Positions 15,801-23,461 of a DNA stretch of 27,595 bases are shown piece after piece (positions within the stretch are counted from its first letter, which is position 1; each line of letters starts with the position of its first letter). The notes under the pieces are model-generated. The model did no database searches and was not told the DNA's origin. It saw nothing but the letters and a program-made list of their open reading frames with translations. The stretch is from CAYLSO01 sp964386525. GTDB taxonomy: Bacteria; Eisenbacteria; RBG-16-71-46; DASYSL01. A program made the translations under genes and the position numbers. Location of the stretch: assembly GCA_964386525.1 (NCBI GenBank), contig CAYLSO010000150.1, positions 1-27,595 on the forward strand, in the 5' to 3' direction.

Positions 15801-15816
15801 CGTTTCACGTGAAACA
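15801..15816. promoter_or_regulatory. parS: parS centromere-like site
   Basis: CGTTTCACGTGAAACA matches the bacterial parS consensus TGTTTCACGTGAAACA at 15 of 16 positions, including the whole 14-base palindrome GTTTCACGTGAAAC. It lies between rsmG and parA, the expected place, and is the probable ParB loading site. Confidence 0.92.
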
Positions 15817-15866
15817 TCGCCAGGGGCTCTCGGAGGCCGGCTTCTGGTCTCATGGATGTGGGGGTC

Positions 15867-16736
15867 TCAACTGGGCAGGTCAGGCTCCTCAAAATCCAGC
15901 CGTCGGAGCGCAACCAGCGTCAACCCAGGAAGGACCTCTCGCTCGAGTCGAATCAGTTCCCACGGGCCTGGGTTGGCTTTCCAGGCCACCAGCTCTTCGT
16001 CGACGCGGCTTCCCTTGAAGGTCACCAGGCACCCTCCCGGGCGGACCAGCGGGGCGACCCACCGGGTGGTCTTCTCCATCGCCGCCACGGCCCGCGACGT
16101 CACCAGGTCTACGACCGGACGAACCCTCGGGTCGTCCGGGCTGGCGAAAGCCCCGGGGCTGGAGAGGGCCCCGGGGCCGGTCGCCAAGGAAGCGTCCGCA
16201 GCAGCCCCGGCCGGGAGTCCTCCGAGGGTCTCAGCGCGGACCTGCCAGGCGACGATTCCCCCGAGCCTGAGTGACGCAATCGTCCGCTTCAGGAAGAGGC
16301 TCTTCATGCGGCGGCTCTCGACCAGCGCTACCTCAAGCTGGGGTCGAACGAGCTTGATCGGGACGCCCGGGAACCCGCCGCCGGACCCGAGGTCGATCAG
16401 CGTGGACCCGCCGAGCTCATCGAGCAGCGGGACGCAGGCGAGCGACTCGACGACGTGACGGCGGACGAGGCGGTCCCGATCGCCGGCGGCGACCAGGTTG
16501 CTCCGGACGTTCCATCCAACCAGGCCGGCCAGGTAGTCGCGAAAGCTCTTTGCAGCCTCGGGGAGGACCTCGGGCGGAACGAGCGGAGCCAGCGCCCCGA
16601 GGAGTGCCGCCTTTTCATCCGGGTTCAGATCGAACCGGATCTCAGCGCCGGGCTTCGGGAGATCCCGAGGGTTTCGGACAAGAGAATCCTGTCGCCGGGG
16701 CGGCCGGTCGCGCGGTGGGCGTCTAAATGGGGTCAT
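15867..16736 (-). CDS. rsmG: 16S rRNA (guanine527-N7) methyltransferase
   Basis: RsmG (GidB) methylates G527 of 16S rRNA using S-adenosylmethionine. The 289-residue form starts at ATG 16736 (TPFRRPPRD); an upstream in-frame start at 16841 adds 35 residues unlike the family. The SAM-binding motif LIDLGSGGGFPGVPIKLV lies at residues 113-130, followed by LVESRRMKSLFLKR. The downstream VTSRAVAAM and CLVTFKGSRVDEE match the conserved RsmG elements. A proline/alanine/glycine-rich insert of about 30 residues (around 172-205) and an Arg/Pro-rich N-terminus make it longer than the usual 210-240 residues. It stands before parA, its normal neighbour, but trmE, usual between jag and rsmG, is missing. Confidence 0.93.
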   Translation of the reverse strand: MTPFRRPPRDRPPRRQDSLVRNPRDLPKPGAEIRFDLNPDEKAALLGALAPLVPPEVLPEAAKSFRDYLAGLVGWNVRSNLVAAGDRDRLVRRHVVESLACVPLLDELGGSTLIDLGSGGGFPGVPIKLVRPQLEVALVESRRMKSLFLKRTIASLRLGGIVAWQVRAETLGGLPAGAAADASLATGPGALSSPGAFASPDDPRVRPVVDLVTSRAVAAMEKTTRWVAPLVRPGGCLVTFKGSRVDEELVAWKANPGPWELIRLEREVLPGLTLVALRRLDFEEPDLPS

Positions 16737-17028
16737 GCCGCGAAGACTGCGCAGAGCGGCTGCGCCGACGCAAGCAGAAGAACCGGTGCTTGCCCGAGTA
16801 GTTTCAGAGGGGTTCGTGCGGACCGGGCAGTCGGGGCCCATCGGCTCCGCCCAGATAGAAATCGTGGCCCGCGACCAAGAGTCTCCAGCGCGGACCGCAT
16901 CGCGAAGAGACGGGCTAACGCGCTACTTGGTAGCGGACTGCGAGACTAGGGGTCAAGTTCCTTTGAGATATGCGACTGCGAGACGGCCCGGAACAGGCTC
17001 TGGTTCAGAGAACTGGCGAAGGCCTTGC
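16737..17028. other. intergenic region between jag and rsmG
   Basis: These 292 bases hold no gene I can support. A weak promoter candidate on the minus strand (TTGACC at 16951-16956, then TACCAA 18 bases later) could serve rsmG. A short perfect hairpin, CGCTAC-TTG-GTAGCG, lies at 16921-16935. The region replaces the position where trmE is often found. Confidence 0.3.
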
Positions 17029-18018
17029 TCAGCGACTGCGTGCAGGCACGATTGCCACGCGCTTGAGGGCCCCGGTGCCGATCGACTCGGTGGAAACGCG
17101 TTCGTCATCCACCAATGTACGGTGGATGACCCGTCTCTCCTGCGCCGAAAGAGGCTCGGTGCGAACCTCCTGCCCGTCGCGGACGGCCTCGGCGGCGAAG
17201 TTGACGGCGTCGGAGCGCAGCCGCTCGATGCGGCGCAGCCAGTAGCTGTTCACATCCACGAGGACCGAGATCTCTCGCTCCTCACGCGGGACGGCGAGGC
17301 GTTGGATGAGGTGCTCGAGCGCGGCCCGGGTCTCGCCGCGGCGGCCGATGAGGAGAGCGTCGTCTTCGTCGCTCTCGATCGCGATGTGAATCTCGTCGTC
17401 GGCCGCGGTGACCTGGACGGTGGCCGCCATGCCCATGCGGCGCAGGAGATCCTCGGTGGCTTCACGGGCCCGCTCGGCGAGCTGGTTCACGTTGCCTGCG
17501 GAGGCGGCACGGGCCGGCGGAGGCGAGGCGTCGGAGACGCGGGCCGGGGCGGTGGGCGCTGCCGAAGGTCGAGTGGGGATGCCGGCCGGCGCTTCCGGCT
17601 CGCGCGAGGCGGCACGCCGGGGAGTCTCCTGGGAGACCGAGGAGGGGGCGGCCGTCGCGCGCGCGGTCTCCTCCTCCGGGATCTCCTCCTCGATGGTCTC
17701 CTCGTCGAGGTCGTCGAGCCAGGTCGCGCGCACGAGGAACGGGCGGCGCTTGCCAAAGCCGAGGAAGCCCCGCTGCCCGGTTTGGAGAACCTCGATCTCG
17801 ACTTCGTCCTCCTGGGCCCCGAGGATCTCGAGGGCGTTCTGGATGGCCTCCTCCACCGTTTCCCCTACGGCCTCGGCAACCTCAGGCTCCCCAAGGTCTT
17901 CCTCTGGGGTCCAGGTCTCGGCCTCAGCGTCCGGTTCGGCGTCGAGGAGTTCATCGTCGTCGGGGTCCCGCGGGGCGCGGCGGTCGCTTTCAGGGGTATC
18001 GGAGAATCGGCCGGACAT
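17029..18018 (-). CDS. jag: RNA-binding protein Jag (KhpB/EloR, KH and R3H domains)
   Basis: Jag/KhpB binds RNA and in several bacteria pairs with KhpA to regulate cell elongation. The 329-residue product has a Jag-N domain (about residues 35-110, including VEEAIQNALEILG and GFLGFGKRRPFLV). An acidic and Ala/Pro-rich linker (110-180) is longer than usual. The KH domain has the GRRGETRAALEHLIQRL loop and the R3H domain has LSAQERRVIHRTLVDD with the SIGTGALKRVAIVP ending. Its KH loop reads LIGRRGE, where the family normally has (I/L)IGxxGx. It lies 30 bases after yidC on the same strand, the classical order. The start at 18018 follows a GGAG ribosome site. Confidence 0.94.
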   Translation of the reverse strand: MSGRFSDTPESDRRAPRDPDDDELLDAEPDAEAETWTPEEDLGEPEVAEAVGETVEEAIQNALEILGAQEDEVEIEVLQTGQRGFLGFGKRRPFLVRATWLDDLDEETIEEEIPEEETARATAAPSSVSQETPRRAASREPEAPAGIPTRPSAAPTAPARVSDASPPPARAASAGNVNQLAERAREATEDLLRRMGMAATVQVTAADDEIHIAIESDEDDALLIGRRGETRAALEHLIQRLAVPREEREISVLVDVNSYWLRRIERLRSDAVNFAAEAVRDGQEVRTEPLSAQERRVIHRTLVDDERVSTESIGTGALKRVAIVPARSR

Positions 18019-18048
18019 GGTGGTCTCCGTCGCGCTCGCGGGTTGGGG

Positions 18049-19779
18049 TTAGGTGGTCGCCGGTTCCGGGGCCGACCGCTCGCCGTGGGTGACCAGATAC
18101 TGCTGCAATGCCGTGAGCAGGTTGGTCACCGTCCAGTAGAGCACGAGGCCCGAAGGGAGATTGTAGAACAGCACGAGCATCACGACATTCATGATGTACA
18201 TCGTCGTGACCTGGCGAGGGTCGGTAGGCGTCAACTTCTGCTGCAGGAGCGACGAGCCGAACATGATGGCGGGCAAGATGCGGATCGGGAACCCGGCCAC
18301 GCTGAAGAGCACGTCCGGCGCGGAGAGATCATCGATCCAGAGCAGGAACGGCGCCTGCCGCAACTCGATGGCGTGCAGGAAGACCTGGTAGAGGGCGAAC
18401 ATGACGGGCATCTGGATCACCATCGGCAGGCAGCCGCCGAAGGGGCTGATCTTGTGCTCCTTGTAGAGCGCGAACACCGCCTGGTTCATCCTCTGCGGGT
18501 CCTTTTCGTGGCGCTTGCGGAGCTTCTCCACCTCGGGCTGGATGCGCTGCATGGCCCGCATGGAGCGCAGCGAGGACGCGGTGAGCGGGTGGAAGAGGAT
18601 CTTGACCAGGGCCGACAGAAGCAGGATGACCAGCCCATAGTTGGAGATGAACTGGTGGAAGAAGACCATCACCTTGAGGATGGCGCGCGAGAACGGCAGG
18701 ATCCAGCTCCAGCCGAGGTCCACGACGTTCTGCAGCCGGTGGCCGACTTTCTCGAGCATCCAATAGTCGTTCGGCCCGGCGTAGATGAGGAGATGGTGGG
18801 TCATGCCGGCGGGCGGCACGGGCAGCACGATCGCGGCGCCGACCTGGGATGTGAACATCTGGGCGTCGGCGGGTGAGCTCCCGGCCGGCGGCGGGATGCC
18901 GTCTCCCGGCACGAAGGTCCGCACCGACTTGGAGCTCGCCTGCTCGGGGATGGCCGCTAGCGTGAAGTACTTCGAGCGCACGGCCGCCCAGCGGATGGCC
19001 CCCTCTTCGCTCTTCTCGCCCTTGCGCAAGTCATTGTAGCGATGTCGTTTGACGTCCTTTCCGACGAGGCTGACGGCCTGCAGGTTGTTGATGTCCTCCT
19101 GGAGGTTCCGCTCGGTGACGAGCGGCCAGGAGCGAAGTGCGACGTGGTAGTCGGTCACGCCGCGCTGCAGCACGCCGTCCATGCGCACTTCGAGCTCGAT
19201 GAGATAGCTCTTGGGGTCGAGCGTGTAGGTCTGCGTGATGCGCACGCCGCTGGTGTCGGCGATGGCGAAGCGCAGACGGCGCGTGAACCCCGAGGCATCG
19301 GTGCTCTCGCTGACATCGTAGACGGCGTTGGCCAGGACTCGGGAAGAGAGCTTGTCGCCGAGCTCGAGCCAGAACGCCGGCGAGCCGGCGAGCCTTACGG
19401 CCCCCTTGTCCGTGGCCATGTACCTCTTGAGCCGCATCGCCACCAGCCGCGCACCGCGGGAGTCGAACTCGGCTTCGTAGAGGTCGCTGGCGACGAGGAT
19501 GCGGCGGCCCGGCGCGGTGAGAGCACCCGCGAGCGCCGGGCCGGAGGCGGCGCCGGCCGCGGGCGCGGTCTGGGGCAGGCCGCCGAGGCCGCCCGAGGTC
19601 TCCGGGACGGCCGCGGTGGCGGCAGAGTCGCCGGACACGACCGGGGAGGAGGCCCCGGTCCGGTCCGCCGGAGTGGCCGCCTGGCGCTTCGGCATGACCC
19701 CCAAGCGCTCCAGGAGCATGGGTGCGAAGATCAGCACCAGGGCGGAGAGGGCGATGGCCAAGATCGTGCGCCGGTCCAT
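18049..19779 (-). CDS. yidC: membrane protein insertase YidC
   Basis: YidC inserts proteins into the inner membrane, alone or with SecYEG. The 576-residue product is the Gram-negative form. An N-terminal membrane anchor (TILAIALSALVLIFAPMLL, residues 5-23) is followed by a Pro/Ala-rich linker and a large periplasmic P1 beta-supersandwich domain (about 90-360). The insertase core begins at SWILPFSRAILKVMVFFHQF and continues with FGGCLPMVIQMPVMFALYQV and SGLVLYWTVTNLL. The start at ATG 19779 follows GAGGAAAGCGC; a longer open frame upstream overlaps yidD and is not YidC-like. It starts one base after the yidD stop, so translation is coupled. The last residues (HGERSAPEPATT) are short and not basic. 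Confidence 0.97.
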   Translation of the reverse strand: MDRRTILAIALSALVLIFAPMLLERLGVMPKRQAATPADRTGASSPVVSGDSAATAAVPETSGGLGGLPQTAPAAGAASGPALAGALTAPGRRILVASDLYEAEFDSRGARLVAMRLKRYMATDKGAVRLAGSPAFWLELGDKLSSRVLANAVYDVSESTDASGFTRRLRFAIADTSGVRITQTYTLDPKSYLIELEVRMDGVLQRGVTDYHVALRSWPLVTERNLQEDINNLQAVSLVGKDVKRHRYNDLRKGEKSEEGAIRWAAVRSKYFTLAAIPEQASSKSVRTFVPGDGIPPPAGSSPADAQMFTSQVGAAIVLPVPPAGMTHHLLIYAGPNDYWMLEKVGHRLQNVVDLGWSWILPFSRAILKVMVFFHQFISNYGLVILLLSALVKILFHPLTASSLRSMRAMQRIQPEVEKLRKRHEKDPQRMNQAVFALYKEHKISPFGGCLPMVIQMPVMFALYQVFLHAIELRQAPFLLWIDDLSAPDVLFSVAGFPIRILPAIMFGSSLLQQKLTPTDPRQVTTMYIMNVVMLVLFYNLPSGLVLYWTVTNLLTALQQYLVTHGERSAPEPATT

Positions 19780-19780
19780 G

Positions 19781-20032
19781 TTAGCGCTTTCCTCGAGGGG
19801 GAACGGGGTCGAGTCCGTGGCCGCCGAGCGGGTGGCAACGGAGCAGCCGCCGGAGGGCCAGCCAGGAGCCGCCCAGCGCACCACGCGCGCGCACCGCCCC
19901 GAGCGCGTACTCCGAGCACGACGGCACGAAGCGGCAGGATGGCGGCAGCATGCGGGACGCTGTCGCGCGATAGAGAGCCAGCGCGCCAAGCAGCGCGCGC
20001 GCGGGCAGGGTGACGTCGGGCGATTCGTTCAA
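19781..20032 (-). CDS. yidD: membrane protein insertion efficiency factor YidD
   Basis: YidD is a small membrane-associated protein that helps insertion of proteins through SecYEG-YidC. The 83-residue product has the family core: LGALALYRATASRMLPPSCRF then VPSCSEYALGAV, with the typical C-R-(F/Y)-x-P-S-C-S-x-Y cysteine pattern, and RCHPLGGHGLDPVP. Length and motif order match. It lies between rnpA (36 bases upstream) and yidC (one base downstream) in the standard order rpmH-rnpA-yidD-yidC. Confidence 0.96.
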   Translation of the reverse strand: MNESPDVTLPARALLGALALYRATASRMLPPSCRFVPSCSEYALGAVRARGALGGSWLALRRLLRCHPLGGHGLDPVPPRGKR

Positions 20033-20068
20033 GGCGTTCGCTTCCGGACGCGGGACAGGTAGCTCGCG

Positions 20069-20428
20069 CTAGGCCAGGGGTGATTCCCCCGCCAGCACAC
20101 CGAGCTCGGAGAGGCTGCTGCGCAGATCGTCCACGAGCCGCGCGTAGTCTATGGTGACGGTGACGGCTGTGGCAATGAGCACGAGATGCCAGCCGACAGG
20201 GGGCAGCTCCGGCCACACCAGCCGCAGCCCCTCGCGCAGCCGCCGCTTCGCCAGGTTCCGCCGCACCGCGTCGCCGACCTTGCGGCTGGCGACCACGCCG
20301 GCCCGGGTGGGTTCTCCCGGCCGGGCGCAGGCGATGCAGACCAGAGCCGGACCCCGCCGCGCACGTCCTTCGTCGTAGGCGGCGCGATACTCTTCGGTGC
20401 GGGTGAGGCGAAGTTTGCGCGGCAGCAC
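20069..20428 (-). CDS. rnpA: ribonuclease P protein component
   Basis: RnpA is the protein subunit of RNase P, which trims the 5' leader of tRNA precursors. The 119-residue product starts at GTG 20428 (LPRKLRLTRTEEYRAAYDEG). It carries the conserved VASRKVGDAVRRNLAKRRLR segment, the RNR-type RNA-binding motif, here RRNLAKRRLRE. The family normally has RNRVKRRLRE, so the RN is kept and V-to-A is a mild change. The end is variable and Leu/Ser-rich. The ribosome site is weak. rpmH lies 148 bases upstream on the same strand. A stable hairpin (20512-20536) lies in the space between. Confidence 0.95.
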   Translation of the reverse strand: MLPRKLRLTRTEEYRAAYDEGRARRGPALVCIACARPGEPTRAGVVASRKVGDAVRRNLAKRRLREGLRLVWPELPPVGWHLVLIATAVTVTIDYARLVDDLRSSLSELGVLAGESPLA

Positions 20429-20511
20429 GGGTACTCGCGGGAGAGCGCGCCGGCGGCGCGCGGGTGAGCAGTGCGACCAGCCGGGGGCGGCGGGGCGGGC
20501 CGGGATGCGTC

Positions 20512-20536
20512 GGCCCCGGGAGATCCCCCCGGGGCC
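20512..20536 (-). other. stable hairpin between rpmH and rnpA
   Basis: GGCCCCGGG (20512-20520) and CCCGGGGCC (20528-20536) form a 9-bp GC stem with a 7-base loop. No T-run follows on the minus strand, so it probably does not stop transcription fully. It may set the high rpmH to rnpA ratio commonly found in this operon. Confidence 0.45.
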
Positions 20537-20576
20537 GCTCTACTCTCGGATCGCCGCTCCGGCCGCCTGCCGGATG

Positions 20577-20720
20577 CTACGGACTGGAAACCGTGAGCCT
20601 CTTCCGGCCGTGAGCGCGGCGGCGGCTCAGAATCTTGCGCCCGTTCTTCGTCTTCATGCGGGCCCGAAAGCCGTGCTTCTTCAGCCGGCGGCGGTTATGG
20701 GGCTGATAGGTCCTCTTCAC
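20577..20720 (-). CDS. rpmH: 50S ribosomal protein L34
   Basis: The 47-residue, very basic protein L34 is recognised in full: KRTYQPHNRRRLKKHGFRAR, then MKTKNGRKILSRRRAHGRKR and a short LTVSSP end. It starts at GTG 20720 with the ribosome site GGAGGAAGC immediately ahead and ends with TAG at 20577-20579. It is the first gene of the rpmH-rnpA-yidD-yidC-jag series. A promoter candidate lies about 50 bases upstream. In many bacteria dnaA is divergent from rpmH; here the neighbour on that side is an unrelated exported protein. Confidence 0.97.
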   Translation of the reverse strand: MKRTYQPHNRRRLKKHGFRARMKTKNGRKILSRRRAHGRKRLTVSSP

Positions 20721-20766
20721 GCTTCCTCCAGGGTGCCCAATCGTCGCAACAGACGACGCTCGCTGG

Positions 20767-20796
20767 CGACCTTACGGGGCGGCGGGCCCCGCGGTC
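20767..20796 (-). promoter_or_regulatory. sigma70-type promoter for the rpmH operon
   Basis: On the minus strand TTGACC (20791-20796) is followed after 18 bases by TAAGGT (20767-20772). Transcription would begin near 20759, about 40 bases before the rpmH start. It is in the expected place for a strongly expressed ribosomal operon. Confidence 0.6.
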
Positions 20797-20926
20797 AAGG
20801 ACCCCCGGACGAGGGTCTGGGGCGGGGCCGCCGGATGCGCCCCTCCGCGCAAGTCCGGTCCGGCCCCGGGGCCGCTCCACTCGCCCCGCTTGCACCGCCT
20901 GTAGAGGTGTGAAACCCTCTCCTTCT

Positions 20927-21940
20927 ATGAACTTCCGAGATTCGTCGTCGTGGAGACGGGGGCGCGGACCGGCGGGCGATGTGGGGATGGCCGTGCCGAC
21001 AGCCGCTGCAAGTATGGCTGCGCTGTCCGCCGTGGCGATCATGGCCGTGCTCGTCTGCCTGTCGAGACCCTCGAGCGCGGCGGCGCCGGAGCCGGCGGGT
21101 TTCGCCGATCCCCTGGCGATCATCCCGGAGATCGGCTTGTGGGTGGACGGATCGGCGCGCATCGGCTTCGCCAAGAAAGGGGGCGTGGTGCTGTGGTGGG
21201 GTCTCGAGCCCCCGGCCCCCGCCGCCGGCACGCCCGCCATCGAGTGGCGCCGCGTCACCTACCGCATCCGAGCCGAGGCATTCCGGCCCGACGGCGGGCG
21301 CGTCGCCAAGGAAGAGACCCTCATCGGGCCGCTGCAGAGCGATGGGGCGAGCGAGCGCGGCGGTTTCCCCACGCCGCTGGACCTGGGGCTCGCGCCGGGA
21401 CGCTACCGCATCCACATCGAGGCCTATCCGTTGATCTCGGCGAAGAGTGTCGGCCTCGACAGCGTGCCCCGCGGCATGGCCGACGTCGAGATGTCGGTGC
21501 CGGAGATGAACTTCGGATCGCACGGCTGGCGGGTCAGCGACATCCTCTTCTTCAGCTCGTTGCGCAAGTGGGAACCCGGCGCCGCCTCCGAGCGCACTTG
21601 GTACGACTGGATCGGCTATCCCTGCGTGCCGCGGGCGTTCGCGGCCGACACGACGACGGCCTACGTCGGTTTCGAGGTGCTGCGCAGCGCCGAGGTCGTG
21701 CCGCGGTGCGGTCCGGGAAGGTGCCGCGTGGTGGTCACCGTGCGCGACGCGCAGGGCGGCATCGTGCAGCAGGAGCTGCGGCCGGTCTCGGAGGCGGGAT
21801 CTCTGCAGCCCTACGCCGTCCCCTTCCGTCCCGGCGCGCTCGCGCCGGGACGGTACGCCGCCGAGGTCGAGGTCTTCGAGGGAGCGGATCTACAGACGGC
21901 GGTGCGGCGCAGCTTCCGGGTGGCGGCGCCCAGACGGTAG
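20927..21940 (+). CDS. exported protein resembling the N-terminal part of GWxTD-domain proteins
   Basis: This 337-residue protein has an arginine-rich N-terminus, a hydrophobic segment (MAALSAVAIMAVLVCL, about residues 30-45) and an SAAA cleavage-like site. It is therefore a signal-bearing or anchored envelope protein. The mature part is rich in beta structure with two Ig-like halves. Segments such as VSDILFFSSLRKWEP, FAADTTTAYVGFEVL and CRVVVTVRDAQGGIVQQ recall the beta domains that precede the C-terminal region of GWxTD proteins of FCB-type bacteria, but the GWxTD domain itself is absent. The start is uncertain: ATG 20927 is used; GTG 20909 and ATG 20987 are alternatives, none with a strong ribosome site. 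It converges with the HD-GYP gene. Confidence 0.72.
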   Translation: MNFRDSSSWRRGRGPAGDVGMAVPTAAASMAALSAVAIMAVLVCLSRPSSAAAPEPAGFADPLAIIPEIGLWVDGSARIGFAKKGGVVLWWGLEPPAPAAGTPAIEWRRVTYRIRAEAFRPDGGRVAKEETLIGPLQSDGASERGGFPTPLDLGLAPGRYRIHIEAYPLISAKSVGLDSVPRGMADVEMSVPEMNFGSHGWRVSDILFFSSLRKWEPGAASERTWYDWIGYPCVPRAFAADTTTAYVGFEVLRSAEVVPRCGPGRCRVVVTVRDAQGGIVQQELRPVSEAGSLQPYAVPFRPGALAPGRYAAEVEVFEGADLQTAVRRSFRVAAPRR

Positions 21941-21991
21941 GCCGGCCGGCCCCCAGAGAGAAACGCGCGGTCGCTGGAGAGGGGCGGCCGA

Positions 21992-23461
21992 CTACTCGGC
22001 CAGCTCTTCGATCGCCACGCCGACGGCGCCGGGCTTCACCGCGTCGACGATGGCGCGCCGCCGGCCGCGGGCCGGTACGGCGCTGAGGTCCACGCGCTCG
22101 GGCGGCACGGCCAGCCCCTCGGCGTCGCGCAGCAACTTGACCACGGGCGCGGTGAGATCCTCGGTGCTCGGGAACACCACCAGCGCCACCTCGCCGGTGT
22201 TGAGGCGCACCACCGTGCCCGGCGGATAGATGCCCACCGTGCGGATGAACACCTTGAGCAGCGCGGTGTCGAAGCGGTCGGCGAGCTTCGTCGTCATGTA
22301 GTGCAGCGCCTCGTACGGCGTGAACGGGTCCTTCTGGTAGGACCGGTGCGCGGTCATGGCGTCGTAGCAGTCGCAGATGGCGACGACGCGCGAGAAGAGG
22401 TTCTGGCTGCGCCGGCGGTGCACCCGCGGATAGCCCGACAGGTCGACGTTCAGGTGATGCTCGTAGGCCGTCACCATGGCGCGCATGGACAACGACGAGA
22501 TGCCGTGCAGCTTGGTGATGATCTTGACGCCCTCCGCCGGGTGGGTCTTCATCACCGCCCACTCCTCGGCCGAGAGCTTGCCCGGCTTCTGCAGCACGGC
22601 GTTGGGCACGCGCACCTTGCCGATGTCGTGGAACAGCCCCGCCACGCCGATCTGCGACAGCTGCTGCTTGGAGAGCCCCAGCCGGTTGCCCATGGTGATC
22701 GACAGGATCGCCACGTTGACGCAGTGCTGGTAGGTGTATTCGTCGTAGTCCTTGAGCGTCGTCATGCCGAGCAGCGAGAGCTCCTCGGACAGGATGAGAT
22801 CGACGATCGACTGCACGGCGCGCTTGGCCTGGCGCAGATCCACGCGGCGGCCCTGGCGGGCCCCGAGCATCGCCGACTTGGTGGCGTGCATGGCGCGCAG
22901 GAACGAGCGCCGCGCCACGACGCGCTGCGACTGCGAGTCGTCCTGGTCGTTCTCCGGCGTGGCCGAGAGCTCGCGCACCGGCCACAGGTGGATGACCTCC
23001 TGGGCGTGCAGGATGCGTTCGAACTGCTCGATCGCCGGGCCGCCGTCGTCGGCCGTCTCCGGCCAGTCGAGGAAGGCGTTGGCGAAGCGGAGCATCTCCT
23101 GCGAGTCGACGCCCGGCGAGAAGCGGACGCCGGCCAACCCGCGCCGCGAGAACTCGTCGACCAGGTACTGGTGGCTGGCTTGCCCCACGACGTCGACGCG
23201 CAGGCGCAGGTCGTTGACGTAAAGCGAGTCGCTGACGACTTGCAGGCTGAAGCCGGGTCGCTCCAGCGCCAGCAGCGCGGCCAGCGAGTCCATGAGGTTG
23301 GACAGCGCCTGCGTGTAGGCCACGTTGCGGTTGTCGTACAGCCTGGAGGTCTTCCAGAACACGGCCAGGCTGGTGGCCAGAGCCCGGCCCGCGACGGTGA
23401 CGCGCGAGGCGTGCGCCTCGTCGCGCTCGCGCGGTGCGGTGCGGGTGGTGGCGTCGTTCAT
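21992..23461 (-). CDS. HD-GYP domain protein, probable c-di-GMP phosphodiesterase or signalling protein
   Basis: The 489-residue product starts at ATG 23461, behind GGAGGG. Residues 20-135 form an N-terminal domain (SLAVFWKTSRLYDNRN, then SLYVNDLRLRVD and RRGLAGVRFSPGVDSQEML). An HD-GYP domain follows at about 220-420. Its metal and catalytic residues are H246, HD at 278-279 with DIGK, HP at 307-308, HH at 335-336, the GYP at 343-345 and D365/D367 (CDCYDAMTA). The canonical DGSGYP reads DLSGYP. HD-GYP enzymes hydrolyse cyclic di-GMP to GMP. A C-terminal beta region (420-480) includes IYPPGTVVRLNTGE. The start codon overlaps the downstream end of the preceding HEAT gene tail (ATGA), showing coupling. 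The N-terminal domain is shared with that neighbour. Confidence 0.93.
   Translation of the reverse strand: MNDATTRTAPRERDEAHASRVTVAGRALATSLAVFWKTSRLYDNRNVAYTQALSNLMDSLAALLALERPGFSLQVVSDSLYVNDLRLRVDVVGQASHQYLVDEFSRRGLAGVRFSPGVDSQEMLRFANAFLDWPETADDGGPAIEQFERILHAQEVIHLWPVRELSATPENDQDDSQSQRVVARRSFLRAMHATKSAMLGARQGRRVDLRQAKRAVQSIVDLILSEELSLLGMTTLKDYDEYTYQHCVNVAILSITMGNRLGLSKQQLSQIGVAGLFHDIGKVRVPNAVLQKPGKLSAEEWAVMKTHPAEGVKIITKLHGISSLSMRAMVTAYEHHLNVDLSGYPRVHRRRSQNLFSRVVAICDCYDAMTAHRSYQKDPFTPYEALHYMTTKLADRFDTALLKVFIRTVGIYPPGTVVRLNTGEVALVVFPSTEDLTAPVVKLLRDAEGLAVPPERVDLSAVPARGRRRAIVDAVKPGAVGVAIEELAE

Noticed and set aside
16900..16985. A tRNA-like stretch around a GGTAGCG sequence
   Set aside because: The acceptor strand GGGCTAA has no partner, the T-arm lacks a proper TTCRA loop, and no anticodon stem fits.
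20721..20926. An origin of replication beside rpmH, where dnaA often lies
   Set aside because: No DnaA-box-like nonamer and no AT-rich segment is present in this short spacer.
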